Part shown: one piece after another, positions 18,219-27,300 of the stretch
Numbering within the stretch: the stretch's first letter is position 1
Layout: each line of letters opens with the position of its first letter
Assembly: GCF_015209725.1 (NCBI RefSeq)
Contig: NZ_CP063656.1
Coordinates: forward strand, 2,463,001-2,527,000
Direction of reading: 5' to 3'
Length of the DNA: 64,000 nt
Source of the DNA: Lysobacter ciconiae
GTDB taxonomy: Bacteria > Pseudomonadota > Gammaproteobacteria > Xanthomonadales > Xanthomonadaceae
The notes under the pieces: model-generated
Databases searched by the model: none
What the model saw: the letters and a program-made list of their open reading frames with translations, nothing else
What the model was told of the DNA's origin: nothing
Made by a program: the position numbers and the translations under genes

Positions 18219-19253
18219 TCACGGCTTCGCCAGCGCGCGCGTTGCGGCCACGAACTCGTCCAGCTTGAGCCGCGCGGCGCCCGAGGCGAGCACTGCACGG
18301 GCCAGTTCCACGCCCGCGGCGATGGATTCGGACACGCCGGCGACATACAGCGCGGCGCCGGCATTGAGGGCGACGATGTCCAGCGCCGGGCCAGGCCGGT
18401 TGTCGAGCACCTCGGAAAGCATGGTGATGGACGCTTGCGGACTGTCCACGCGCAGGTTGCGGCTGGCCGACATGGCGATGCCGAAATCCTCCGGATGCAG
18501 CTCGTACTCGCGCACCTTGCCGTCGCGCAGCTCGCCAACCAGCGAGCCGGCGCCCAGCGACAGCTCGTCCATGCCGTCGCGGCCCCAGACCACCAGCGCC
18601 CGCTCGGCGCCCATCTTCTGCAGCACGCGGATCTGGATGCCGACCAGGTCCTCGTGGAAGACGCCCATCAGGATGTTCGGTGCACTGGCCGGGTTGGTCA
18701 GCGGGCCGAGGATGTTGAACAGGGTGCGCACGCCCATCTCGCGGCGCACCGGCGCGACCACCTTCATCGCGGGGTGGTGCATCGGCGCATACATGAAGCC
18801 GATGCCGGTATCGGCGATGCACTGCGCGACCTGTCCCGGGCTCAGCTCGATCGCCGCGCCCAGCGCCTCCAGCGCGTCGGCGCTGCCGGACTTGGAGGAC
18901 ACGCTGCGACCGCCGTGCTTGGCGACCCGGCCGCCGGCCGCGGCAATGACGAAGATGCTCGCCGTGGAGATGTTGAAGGTGTTGGCGCCATCGCCGCCGG
19001 TGCCGACGATATCGACCAGATGGGTGCGGTCGGCGACCTCGACCGGTACCGCGAACTCGCGCATCACCTGCGCCGCGCCGGCGATCTCGCCGACGGTTTC
19101 CTTCTTCACCCGCAGGCCGGTCATGATCGCCGCGGTCATCAACGGGCTGACTTCGCCGCGCATGATCTGGCGCATCAGCTCGACCATCTCGTCGTGGAAG
19201 ATCTCGCGGTGTTCGATCGTGCGTTGCAGGGCTTCTTGCGGGGTGATTGGCAT
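18219..19253 (-). CDS. trpD: Anthranilate phosphoribosyltransferase
   Basis: 344 aa, transfers the phosphoribosyl group to anthranilate. PRPP-binding and family motifs VDIVGTGGDGANTFNIST, KHGGRSVSSKSGSADALEALG and GVRTLFNILGPLTNPA are present. The ATG is at 19253; the open frame beyond reads into trpG. It lies 32 bp after trpG and 31 bp before trpC, in one operon. Confidence 0.97.
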   Translation of the reverse strand: MPITPQEALQRTIEHREIFHDEMVELMRQIMRGEVSPLMTAAIMTGLRVKKETVGEIAGAAQVMREFAVPVEVADRTHLVDIVGTGGDGANTFNISTASIFVIAAAGGRVAKHGGRSVSSKSGSADALEALGAAIELSPGQVAQCIADTGIGFMYAPMHHPAMKVVAPVRREMGVRTLFNILGPLTNPASAPNILMGVFHEDLVGIQIRVLQKMGAERALVVWGRDGMDELSLGAGSLVGELRDGKVREYELHPEDFGIAMSASRNLRVDSPQASITMLSEVLDNRPGPALDIVALNAGAALYVAGVSESIAAGVELARAVLASGAARLKLDEFVAATRALAKP

Positions 19254-19285
19254 TGCTGGCTCGTATTGTCGAGGTGGACGCGGCC

Positions 19286-19864
19286 TCAGCCGTCGAGGAA
19301 GTTCTTCAGCAGGGCGTGGCCGTGCTCGGTCAGGATCGACTCGGGATGGAACTGCACGCCCTGCACGGGGTGCTCGCGGTGGCGCAGGCCCATGACCTCC
19401 TCCATCGAACCGTCCTGGTTGTCGGTCCATGCGGTGATTTCCAGGCAGTCCGGAATGCTGGCCTTGTCCACCACCAGCGAGTGGTAGCGGGTCGCGGTGT
19501 AGCCATCGGGCAACCCGGCGAACACGCCGGTGCCGAGGTGGCGGATCGGCGAGGTCTTGCCGTGCATGATCCGGCCGGCGCGCACGACCTGCCCGCCGTA
19601 GACCTGGCCGATGCCTTGGTGACCCAGGCACACCCCCAGCAGCGGCGTGTGCGGGCCCAACTGGCGGATGACCTCCAGTGAGACGCCGGCCTCATCGGGT
19701 GTGCACGGGCCGGGCGAGATCACGATCCGCTCCGGCGCCAGCGCCTCGATCTGCGCCACTGACAGCTCGTCGTTGCGGACGACCTTGACCTCCGCGCCGA
19801 GCACCTGCAGGTACTGCACGAGGTTCCAGGTGAAGCTGTCGTAGTTGTCGATCATCAGCAGCAC
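19286..19864 (-). CDS. trpG: Anthranilate synthase glutaminase subunit
   Basis: 192 aa class-I glutamine amidotransferase feeding ammonia to TrpE. The catalytic triad is visible: Cys in LLGVCLGHQGIGQ and His/Glu in GVQFHPESI. I start at GTG 19864 (MLLMIDNYDSF, the usual start in Xanthomonadaceae); an ATG 9 nt downstream is possible. One base separates it from the trpE stop, so the two subunits are tightly coupled. Confidence 0.96.
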   Translation of the reverse strand: MLLMIDNYDSFTWNLVQYLQVLGAEVKVVRNDELSVAQIEALAPERIVISPGPCTPDEAGVSLEVIRQLGPHTPLLGVCLGHQGIGQVYGGQVVRAGRIMHGKTSPIRHLGTGVFAGLPDGYTATRYHSLVVDKASIPDCLEITAWTDNQDGSMEEVMGLRHREHPVQGVQFHPESILTEHGHALLKNFLDG

Positions 19865-19865
19865 G

Positions 19866-21401
19866 TCACAGCCCCCTTGCCGCTTCGGCGACCGCGCGGA
19901 ACAGTGCCCGGCCCTTGCTCATGGTCTCTTCCCATTCCTTTTGCGGGTCCGAATCGTGGACGATGCCGGCGCCGGCCTGGACGTGGAGGCGGCCGTCCTG
20001 GATGACCGCGGTGCGGATCGCAATCGCGGTGTCGGCATCGCCATGCCAGCCCAGGTAGCCGATCGAGCCGGCGTAGACGTTGCGCTTGACCGGCTCCAGC
20101 TCGCGGATGACCTCCAGCGCGCGGATCTTCGGCGCGCCGCTGACGGTGCCGGCCGGGAAGGTTGCGCGCAGCACGTCGGCGTAGGACAGCCCCGGTTTCA
20201 AGGTGCCGGTGACTTCGCTGACGATGTGCATGACGTGGCTGTAGCGCTCGATCACGAACTGCTCGCCGACCTCCACCGTGCCGGGCTGGCTGACCCGGCC
20301 GACATCGTTGCGGCCCAGGTCGATCAGCATCAGGTGCTCGGCGCGCTCCTTGGGATCGGCCAGCAGCTCGGCCTCCAGCGCCTCGTCCTCGGCCGGGGTG
20401 GCGCCGCGCGGTCGCGTGCCCGCGATCGGGCGGACCGTCACCATGCCCTGCCCGGCCTCGTCAAACTGCAGGCGCACGAGGATCTCCGGCGAGGAGCCGA
20501 CCACCTGCATGTCGCCCACGTCGAGGAAGTACATGTAGGGCGACGGGTTGAGTGCCCGCAGCGCGCGGTAGACGTCCACCGGCCGCGCCTTGAACGGGAC
20601 GCTCAGGCGCTGGCTGAGGACGACCTGGAAAATGTCGCCATCGAGGATGTACTGCTGGGATTGCTCGACGGCCTTGATGAAGCCCTCGCGGGTGAAACCG
20701 GAGACGAAGTCCGCCTCGTCCAGCCCGTAGGAATCCAGGGTTTCCGGATACGCGGTGCCGCTGTTGCGCAGGCGGTGGACCAGCTGGTCCAGGCGCCGGT
20801 TGGCGCGCGCCCACGCCTGCGGTTCGGACGGGTCGGCATGCACGATCAGGTAGAGCCGGCCCTTGAGGTTGTCGAACACCGCGACTTCCTCGCTGAGCAT
20901 CAGCAGGATGTCGGGGGTGCCCAGCTCGTCGGTCTTGGCCTCGCCGTCCGCGCCGGGCCCGCCCAGCCGTGGCTCGATGTACTGGATGCACTCAAAGCCG
21001 AACCAGCCGACCAGGCCACCGGTGAATCCGGGCAGGCCGTCGATGCGCGGCACCGAGTGTTGCGAGCGCAGGCGCTCGACCTCGGCGAACGGATCGGCCA
21101 CATCGCGCGCCTCGACCAGCTCGCCGTGCTCGGTGACATACAGGGTGTTGCCGGCAAACGCGTACACGCGACGCGCCGGTAGGCCGATGATCGAATAGCG
21201 CCCGAAGCGCTCGCCGCCTTCGACCGATTCAAACAGGTAGGTGTGCGGCCCGTCGGCCAGCTTCAGGTACACCGACAGCGGCGTGTCCAGGTCAGACAGG
21301 ACCTCGCGCACCACCGGGATGCGGGTGTGGCCGTCAGCGACGTGCTGCTGGTATGGCTGGTGCTGCGGACTGTCTGGGGTGGAACTGTCTGGCGGGGACA
21401 T
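19866..21401 (-). CDS. trpE: Anthranilate synthase component I
   Basis: 511 aa chorismate-utilising enzyme, the first committed step to tryptophan. The C-terminal catalytic half has IDLGRNDVGRV, FPAGTVSGAPKIRA and GYLGWHGDADTAIAIRT; the N-terminal feedback (Trp-binding) region is present. The ATG at 21401 has AGGA 8 nt upstream; the frame is open 24 codons more but without conservation. It is the first gene of trpEGDC; trpFBA must lie elsewhere, as usual for the family. Confidence 0.96.
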   Translation of the reverse strand: MSPPDSSTPDSPQHQPYQQHVADGHTRIPVVREVLSDLDTPLSVYLKLADGPHTYLFESVEGGERFGRYSIIGLPARRVYAFAGNTLYVTEHGELVEARDVADPFAEVERLRSQHSVPRIDGLPGFTGGLVGWFGFECIQYIEPRLGGPGADGEAKTDELGTPDILLMLSEEVAVFDNLKGRLYLIVHADPSEPQAWARANRRLDQLVHRLRNSGTAYPETLDSYGLDEADFVSGFTREGFIKAVEQSQQYILDGDIFQVVLSQRLSVPFKARPVDVYRALRALNPSPYMYFLDVGDMQVVGSSPEILVRLQFDEAGQGMVTVRPIAGTRPRGATPAEDEALEAELLADPKERAEHLMLIDLGRNDVGRVSQPGTVEVGEQFVIERYSHVMHIVSEVTGTLKPGLSYADVLRATFPAGTVSGAPKIRALEVIRELEPVKRNVYAGSIGYLGWHGDADTAIAIRTAVIQDGRLHVQAGAGIVHDSDPQKEWEETMSKGRALFRAVAEAARGL

Positions 21402-21504
21402 GCGGCATTTCCTGGGGATGCGACGGATCGGGAACGACGGCGACAAGCGACCATCGCCAACCGGTGTCGGCATTGCGGAAATGCAGGTTCGCCCTTGGAG
21501 TCAT
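21334..21504 (-). promoter_or_regulatory. Candidate Trp-rich leader ORF overlapping the start of trpE
   Basis: A 56-codon frame begins with an ATG at 21504 and ends inside trpE, out of frame with it. Codons 16 and 18 are both TGG (GWRWS), a pattern that would allow Trp-dependent ribosome stalling. TACAGT at 21516-21511 lies 6 nt before its ATG, as for a leaderless transcript. I see no T-tailed terminator hairpin before trpE, so classic attenuation is not shown. It could be chance. Confidence 0.3.
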
Positions 21505-21565
21505 CGCGCTACTGTAGCGGTTCGGGGGCCGGGACGCGACGGGATGGCGCGCAATCAAGCGGTCC

Positions 21566-22999
21566 CTATCCGGCACTCCCGGCCAACTGGCGCCGCGCAC
21601 GCGTGGGGGTGTCCGGTGCGATCGCCGGGATTCGGATGACCAAGTCGGTCCCCTCGCCGGGGGCACTGCTGACATCGATCCTCCCGCCGGCGTCGCCGAC
21701 CATCGAGGAGACCAGGGCAAGGCCCAGGCCGGTGCCTTCTCCACGCGCCTTGGTGGTGAAGAACGGCTCCAGCACCTGGCGGCGAACGGGCTCGCTCATG
21801 CCGATACCCGTGTCGGAAAAACGGATCCGCGCGTGCCCGTCGCTGGCAGTCACGGAGATGCTGAAGTGCCCGCCCTCACGCATGGCGTCGCCGGCATTGG
21901 CGGCGATGTTCAACACCATCAACTCAAACTGTGCCGGATCGAACCGGATATGGACCGGGACAAGCGGCCCTTCGATATCGATCGCGATGTCGGGGCTCAG
22001 GAGTTGCCGCAACACCGGCCGGAGGTCATTGACCGCAGTTGCCACGTCAATCGTTTCCAGGGAGCGGGCATCCGCGCGCCCGAAGTCGAGCAAGCGGGTG
22101 GCGACCGCGGCGGCCCGACGCGATGCGCCATCCACACCCTGCAGTGCTTCACGCATGGCAGCCGGCTCCGCACTCTGCAGCCCTTTCCCGGCGTATCCCT
22201 GCACCAGTCCGAGCAGATGGTTGAAATCGTGCGCCAGTCCGCTGGACAGTCGTCCCACCACCTCCATCTTGCGGGCGTGGACGAGCTGGTCCATCACGCG
22301 CTCTCGCTCACGGATTTCCGCCTCCAGCTGCTCGTTTGACACCACAAGTTGATCGCTGCGGAGCTTCTCAGCGGCAAGGCTCTCACGCAGCGCTGTCGCG
22401 GCCCGGTCCACCACGGCCGTGATGAGCACGAACATCAGACCGCTGATGATCCCGTCGGTGACCATCCCGCTCGCGGGCTCGCCGGCCATGACGTCCACCC
22501 GCACGCCGAGCGCGAACGCACCCAGAACGGCGAGACACATCGTCCAGACGGCGGTCCGGCCAATCATCAACCCGGTGGTGACGATCCAGACGGTGAGCAA
22601 CGGGTGCTCGAACCGGTTGCCTGTGAAACCCACGCTTGAGTGGGACACCAGCATCAGCACCGCCGTCACCACCATCAGCTGCCTGACTGCCCACTGGAAC
22701 CTGCCGGTACGCACGAGATAAAGGCTGAAGCCCGCCAGCGCATAGAAGCCCATGCTCAAGGCAAAGCCGAGCGTCTCGTCTTCGCGCCACGGGACGTCTT
22801 TGAGCAGGCTGAACCGGTACGCCCAGATCGGCGGTGCCGTGCCGAGAATGACCAGCATGACCACCTGCAGGACCGGAGCGTTGCGCCGGTCGACCGGGTC
22901 GGCCACAGGCACGTCGCGAAGCCATCGCATCAACGCTTGCCACGGCGGCAGTCGGGCAGACCTCACGGAAACAGGCTCAGACGTTGCAACAGGTTCCAT
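21566..22999 (-). CDS. Membrane sensor histidine kinase
   Basis: 477 aa from the ATG at 22999. An N-terminal membrane module of about six helices (residues 41-197) replaces any periplasmic sensor domain. A short coiled coil (about 200-245) leads to the H-box SSGLAHDFNHLL with His257, then N-box NIAANAGDAM, G1 DTGIGM, F-box FFTTK and G2 GEGTGLGLALV. There is no receiver domain. The stimulus is unknown. It lies 361 bp downstream of the TpgA gene; an OmpR-type regulator sits at the other end of the adhesin locus, so the two may form a system controlling adhesion, but they are not adjacent. A TTG start at 23047 is possible. Confidence 0.85.
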   Translation of the reverse strand: MEPVATSEPVSVRSARLPPWQALMRWLRDVPVADPVDRRNAPVLQVVMLVILGTAPPIWAYRFSLLKDVPWREDETLGFALSMGFYALAGFSLYLVRTGRFQWAVRQLMVVTAVLMLVSHSSVGFTGNRFEHPLLTVWIVTTGLMIGRTAVWTMCLAVLGAFALGVRVDVMAGEPASGMVTDGIISGLMFVLITAVVDRAATALRESLAAEKLRSDQLVVSNEQLEAEIRERERVMDQLVHARKMEVVGRLSSGLAHDFNHLLGLVQGYAGKGLQSAEPAAMREALQGVDGASRRAAAVATRLLDFGRADARSLETIDVATAVNDLRPVLRQLLSPDIAIDIEGPLVPVHIRFDPAQFELMVLNIAANAGDAMREGGHFSISVTASDGHARIRFSDTGIGMSEPVRRQVLEPFFTTKARGEGTGLGLALVSSMVGDAGGRIDVSSAPGEGTDLVIRIPAIAPDTPTRARRQLAGSAG

Positions 23000-23360
23000 G
23001 AGCGGCTCGGATGGCAGTGGATGCGGCGAGCGCCTGCGTCGCGCCAACCTCGAAGCGCCATAGGCTAGCGCGGCCGCGCGATGCGGTCATCCGTTGCCGT
23101 TCGGGCTTGCACGCCGCGGCACCCTTTCAGTCGCCCGCGGCGTTCGCCTTCCCCGTAAGTAGCTGCCGACCCGGTTGATGATATTGAAAAAGACGTCGTA
23201 TCCGGGGCCCACGGTCATACCGCGCTGCTCGGCGTATACGGCATGCTCGGCATGGGCACCCGAGCCGGTCGCCAGCGTGCTGGAGACCGCGCGGAGGTGT
23301 GACAAATGGCCGGACAAAACGGAAGGGCAGCGCAAGCCGCCCCGTTCTTGTTTCGCCGTA
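23000..23360. other. Intergenic stretch between tpgA and the histidine kinase
   Basis: No convincing gene. An 82-codon frame on the minus strand (23087-23335, TTG start) has no Shine-Dalgarno and no recognised motif. A hairpin that could end the tpgA transcript lies at its right end (see next entry). A promoter for the kinase is expected here but none stands out. Confidence 0.5.
23325..23343 (-). terminator. Probable terminator after tpgA
   Basis: On the minus strand GGGCGGC-TTGC-GCTGCCC (one G-T pair) is followed by TTCCGTTTTG. It begins 18 nt after the tpgA stop. The T-tract is interrupted, so strength is uncertain. Confidence 0.4.
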
Positions 23361-24227
23361 TCAGTGCGTTCCGGCCACCCGGATCTCCACCCGTCGATCA
23401 GGTTTCAGGCATTCGATCAGCTCGGCCCGTGGCAAGGACCGGTCGCAGCTGGTGACCGGCTCCGAAGAGCCGCGCCCGGCTGCGGTGATGCCGGCTCCGG
23501 GCAGGCCCTGTTCGACCAGCAACTGCCGGACCGTTGCCGCCCGCCGTTCCGACAGCGCCTGGTTGTAGCTATGGCTGCCCAGCCTGTCGGCGTGGCCGAC
23601 GACGGTGATTTGCTCCGCTCCCGAGCGGGACAGCTCCTGTGCCAGTGCGGCGATCTCTTCCTTCCCCTGCGGGAGGATGTCCCGTGGACGCGAACCGTCA
23701 AACGCGAACAACGCATCGGCCGACAGGGTATGCACTGCCGGTGCGGCCGTGGAAACAACCGGGTCCGGCCCAACAACCGGGTCCGGCCGGTCATTCAATG
23801 CGTCCAGACAGGCCGACCCATCCCAATGCATCGAGTCGACCACGTAGTTTCCGTTGGCGCGCTCGTAGTTGACCTGGTACTGGCAGGTGACGTGGGTGTC
23901 GACCCCGGTCCGGAAGTTGAAGACGTAGTCCCAGCGCGAGACACCGGCGACCCCCTCACTGAAGTGCGGATTGCCGAGCAGTCGTCTGACTTGGCTCTTC
24001 CCGAGTCCACGCCCCATCTGACGCAGGTTGTCGACGTTGACGAAGTCGCCATTCCGGATCCGGCTGCGGGAGGCCTCCGGAAAATCGGTATCGCCCACCA
24101 CGCCCTGCACCGGCATCACCGCTGTGGAGGGAAGCCCCACATCCTGCGCCAACGCCCCGGCCGGGACAGACAACAGCGCACAAACGGCGGTAGCGAGGGC
24201 TCCGCGAAGCATGTTCCTGATTACCAT
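23361..24227 (-). CDS. tpgA: TpgA-like OmpA/SmpA protein partnering the trimeric adhesin
   Basis: 288 aa from the ATG at 24227, which has AGGA 9 nt upstream. A signal peptide ends after GALA (about residue 28). Residues about 35-130 resemble a BamE/SmpA domain (NVDNLRQMGRGLGKSQVRRLLGNPHF...WDYVFNF), and residues about 175-285 form an OmpA-like peptidoglycan-binding domain (ITVVGHADRLGSHSYNQALSERRAATVRQLL). This two-domain layout directly downstream of a trimeric autotransporter matches TpgA of Acinetobacter, which holds the AtaA anchor to peptidoglycan and stabilises it. It follows the adhesin by 73 bp on the same strand, so a TpgA role is well supported by context. Confidence 0.85.
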   Translation of the reverse strand: MVIRNMLRGALATAVCALLSVPAGALAQDVGLPSTAVMPVQGVVGDTDFPEASRSRIRNGDFVNVDNLRQMGRGLGKSQVRRLLGNPHFSEGVAGVSRWDYVFNFRTGVDTHVTCQYQVNYERANGNYVVDSMHWDGSACLDALNDRPDPVVGPDPVVSTAAPAVHTLSADALFAFDGSRPRDILPQGKEEIAALAQELSRSGAEQITVVGHADRLGSHSYNQALSERRAATVRQLLVEQGLPGAGITAAGRGSSEPVTSCDRSLPRAELIECLKPDRRVEIRVAGTH

Positions 24228-24267
24228 GTGTGTCATTCCTGATTTGTTCCGATTGGATTCGCTGCCA

Positions 24268-24290
24268 GCCTTCCGTTTGTTTCGGAAGGC
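24268..24290 (-). terminator. Perfect hairpin between adhesin and tpgA
   Basis: GCCTTCCG-loop of 7-CGGAAGGC is a perfect 8-bp stem located 10 nt after the adhesin stop. No T-tract follows on the minus strand, so it may be an mRNA-stabilising or partial-termination element setting the ratio of adhesin to TpgA. Confidence 0.45.
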
Positions 24291-24300
24291 CGGCGCTGCG

Positions 24301-27300
24301 TCACTTCCCGCCCAGTACGCCACTCACGCCGACGTAGCCGCCGGTGCCTTCGCGGTTGGACGAGAAGCCGCCCTCCAGGCTCCAGCGTCCGTTGTCGGCG
24401 GTACGCCGCAGGCTGACGCCGACAGCGCCTTCACCCTTGTAGGCTCCGAAACCTGCGTAGTAAGTCGTCGCCCCGGCCACGTAAGGCGCCTGCCGCATCG
24501 ACATTGCGGTCGCGATGCCGGCGTTGAGGTCACGCTCGAGCCCGTCGATCCGCTGGCCCAGGTCCCACACATCCCCGTGGATCTGGCTGAACCGCTGATC
24601 GGTGTAGTTGTTCGCGGTAATTACCGCGTGATCCACACCGGCACTGAGCTGGTTGACGTTGACGGCGTCGTTGCCGGCCACGCCCGGAGCGACCCCACTG
24701 ATGGTGCGGTTGCCGACGTTGACCTCGCCCGACGAGTTGCTGGTGCCCACGTAGGCCGCGTCGTAACCGGACTGGGCGCCCACGGTCGTCGCCGACCCTT
24801 GGCCCAGCGCCACGCTGTTGTCGTGCGTGGCCTTTGCGCCTTGGCCGACCGCGGTGCTGTTGGAACCGGCGGCCACGGCGTGGTTACCCAGCGCGGTGCT
24901 GTTGTCACCGCTGGCGTCCGCGCCGCTGCCGCCGGCCGCAGAGTTGGCTCCGGTCGGGGTCGGCGGGACGATCGGGGCTTCCTGGCTGACCTGGAACGGA
25001 CCGGTCGAACCCTCCTCCAGGTTTGTCACACGGCTGCTGTTGTCGACGATGTTGGAGGCCAGGTCGTTGAGCTGGCCCACGTTGGCCGCATCGGTGTCAG
25101 CCACACCCGCCGCGACGTTGCCGATGACCTGGCCGCCGGCATCAACGCCATCGGTGGTCACACTCGGGCCACCCTCGATCACCAGGCCCGTATCGCCCAG
25201 GTGCACGTCGTCGCCCACGTGCACGCCGTCGGTATCGACCACGGTGTCGCCGGCAGTGAGGCTGTCGACGTCCAGGTCACGGTTGAGGGTGATCTCGATC
25301 TGGCCGCGGTTGTCCGCGCCCGTCTGGGCTACGGTGATGTTCTGGTCGCCGGTGAAGTTCACCGTGCCGTTGGGGCCGATGTTGGCGTCATTGCCGTTGG
25401 CATCGGTCGCCGTCCAGCCCGCGTTGGCGGCCTCGTTCGCCGATCGGATCGCATCGTCAATATTGTCGTGACCGGTGCCGCCGATGTCGCTGGTGGTGAT
25501 GGTGCCGTCCGGGTTGAGCCCGGCGTTGCCACCAATCACGTTCACGATCGACTGACCCATCCCGTGGAGCTGGCTGCCGTTGATGGCATCCGTGCTGGTG
25601 GCACTGACATCACCCGCCGCCACGTTGGTGATTACCAAGGTGCCCGCGTCGATACCGCTCATTGTCACGCTTGGCCCGCCATTGATCACCAGGCCGGTGT
25701 TGCCGAGGTGCACGTTGCCGCCCACCGCAACGCCGGCGGTGTCGATAGCGGTATCGCCAACGGTGACGCTGTCCACGTCGATATCACGGTTAAGGGTGAC
25801 GGCGATCACACCGTCCTGGTCATCGCCTGTCTGGGCGACGGTGATGTTCTGGTCACCCTGAAAGTCCACCGAACCGTTTGGCCCGATATTGACCTGGTCG
25901 ACGCCGGAACCGGTCAAATTCCACCCCGCGTTGACCGTCTGGTTTACAAGAACAAGTTGCTCCTCGGTCGCCGCACGGCCGGAACCATCGGCGAACCCCG
26001 GATAGTTGATTGTCTGGTTCTGCAGGCCACTGATCGTACCGGCGTTACCGCTGATCAGGATCGGACTGGCGCCGCCCACCACGATGACATCGCCCCCGAT
26101 GGTGGTCGTGCCCGCTGTGTCGGTCACCGCGACGGTGCCCGCACCCACAACGGTACTGTTGCCGTCGGCGTCGCTCACCGACGCGCCATCCGCGGTCAGG
26201 CTCGCCACCTTGCCGGCGCCATCGTCCACCGCCAGACCATCGTTGTTCACCACGGTGTCGCCGGTGGTCAGGCTGCCGTCCGAGCCCAGGTCGATGTTCT
26301 CGGCCAGGTCGAAGGTGACGTCGTTGCTGTCGTCGGCCTTGGTGATGACGATGTTGCCGTCGGCGTTGGTCAGGTCGACCGAATTGCCAGTCGGGCTGTT
26401 GACGCCCACGTTGGTGGCGTTTGCCCCCTGAGCGCTGACATTCCAGCCAGAGTTGGCTATGCCATGGACCACTCGAAGCTGGTCTTCCGTCGCCGCCTGG
26501 CCGCTGGTGTAGTTGTTAGGGTCGAACGTGGTGTTGGTCAGCCCGCCGATGGTGCCGGCGTCGCCGTTGATCACGATCGGGTTGGCCCCACCCACCGAGA
26601 TCTCGTTGCCACCGATCGTCGTTGTGCCGGCAGCGTCGGTCACCGCAATCGCACCGGCACCCACGGTAGTGTTGTTGCCTGCGCCGTCATCAACCGCCAG
26701 ACCGTCGTTGTTCACCACGGTGTCGCCCGTGGTCAGGCTGCCGTCCGCGCCCAGGTCGATGTTCTCGGCCAGGTCGAAGATGAGGTCGGTGCCGTTGCGC
26801 GCGATGACGATATTGCTGTCGGTGTTGCTGAAGTCGACCGAACCGCCTGGTGCTACGTTGGCGCCCGTCACCTCGCCGTTTGCCCCTACCGCCCAGCCTT
26901 GCGCGGCGTACTCGATCGCGTCATGCACCGTGCCCTTTCCGGTGCCGCCGACATTGCTCATCGTGACCTGATGCGTGTCGGGATCGAATACCGCGTTGCC
27001 GCCCAGCACGTCGGCAATCGAGTCGCCTGCGGCATCCAGGTCATCGGCCAGCGATTCCAGCGCCATGTTGGTGCCGTGCAGCTGGCTGCCGTTGATACCG
27101 TCGGTGCTGGTGGCGCTGATGCGGCCCGCTGCAAGGTTGGTGAGAGTGCGCTCGGCACCCGCGGCGCCAACACTGACGGTCGCCACCGGGGTGGTGCCGG
27201 CGAAGTTGTAGGTGTTTTTGTCGACCGAAATGCTGGCGGTACCGATGGGCGCTGCGGTGATGGCACCGCTGCCCAGCGCGACCGAGCCGGCATGCGACGC

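Noticed and set aside
23087..23335. 82-codon frame between tpgA and the kinase
   Set aside because: TTG start without ribosome site, no known motif, and it overlaps the likely tpgA terminator.
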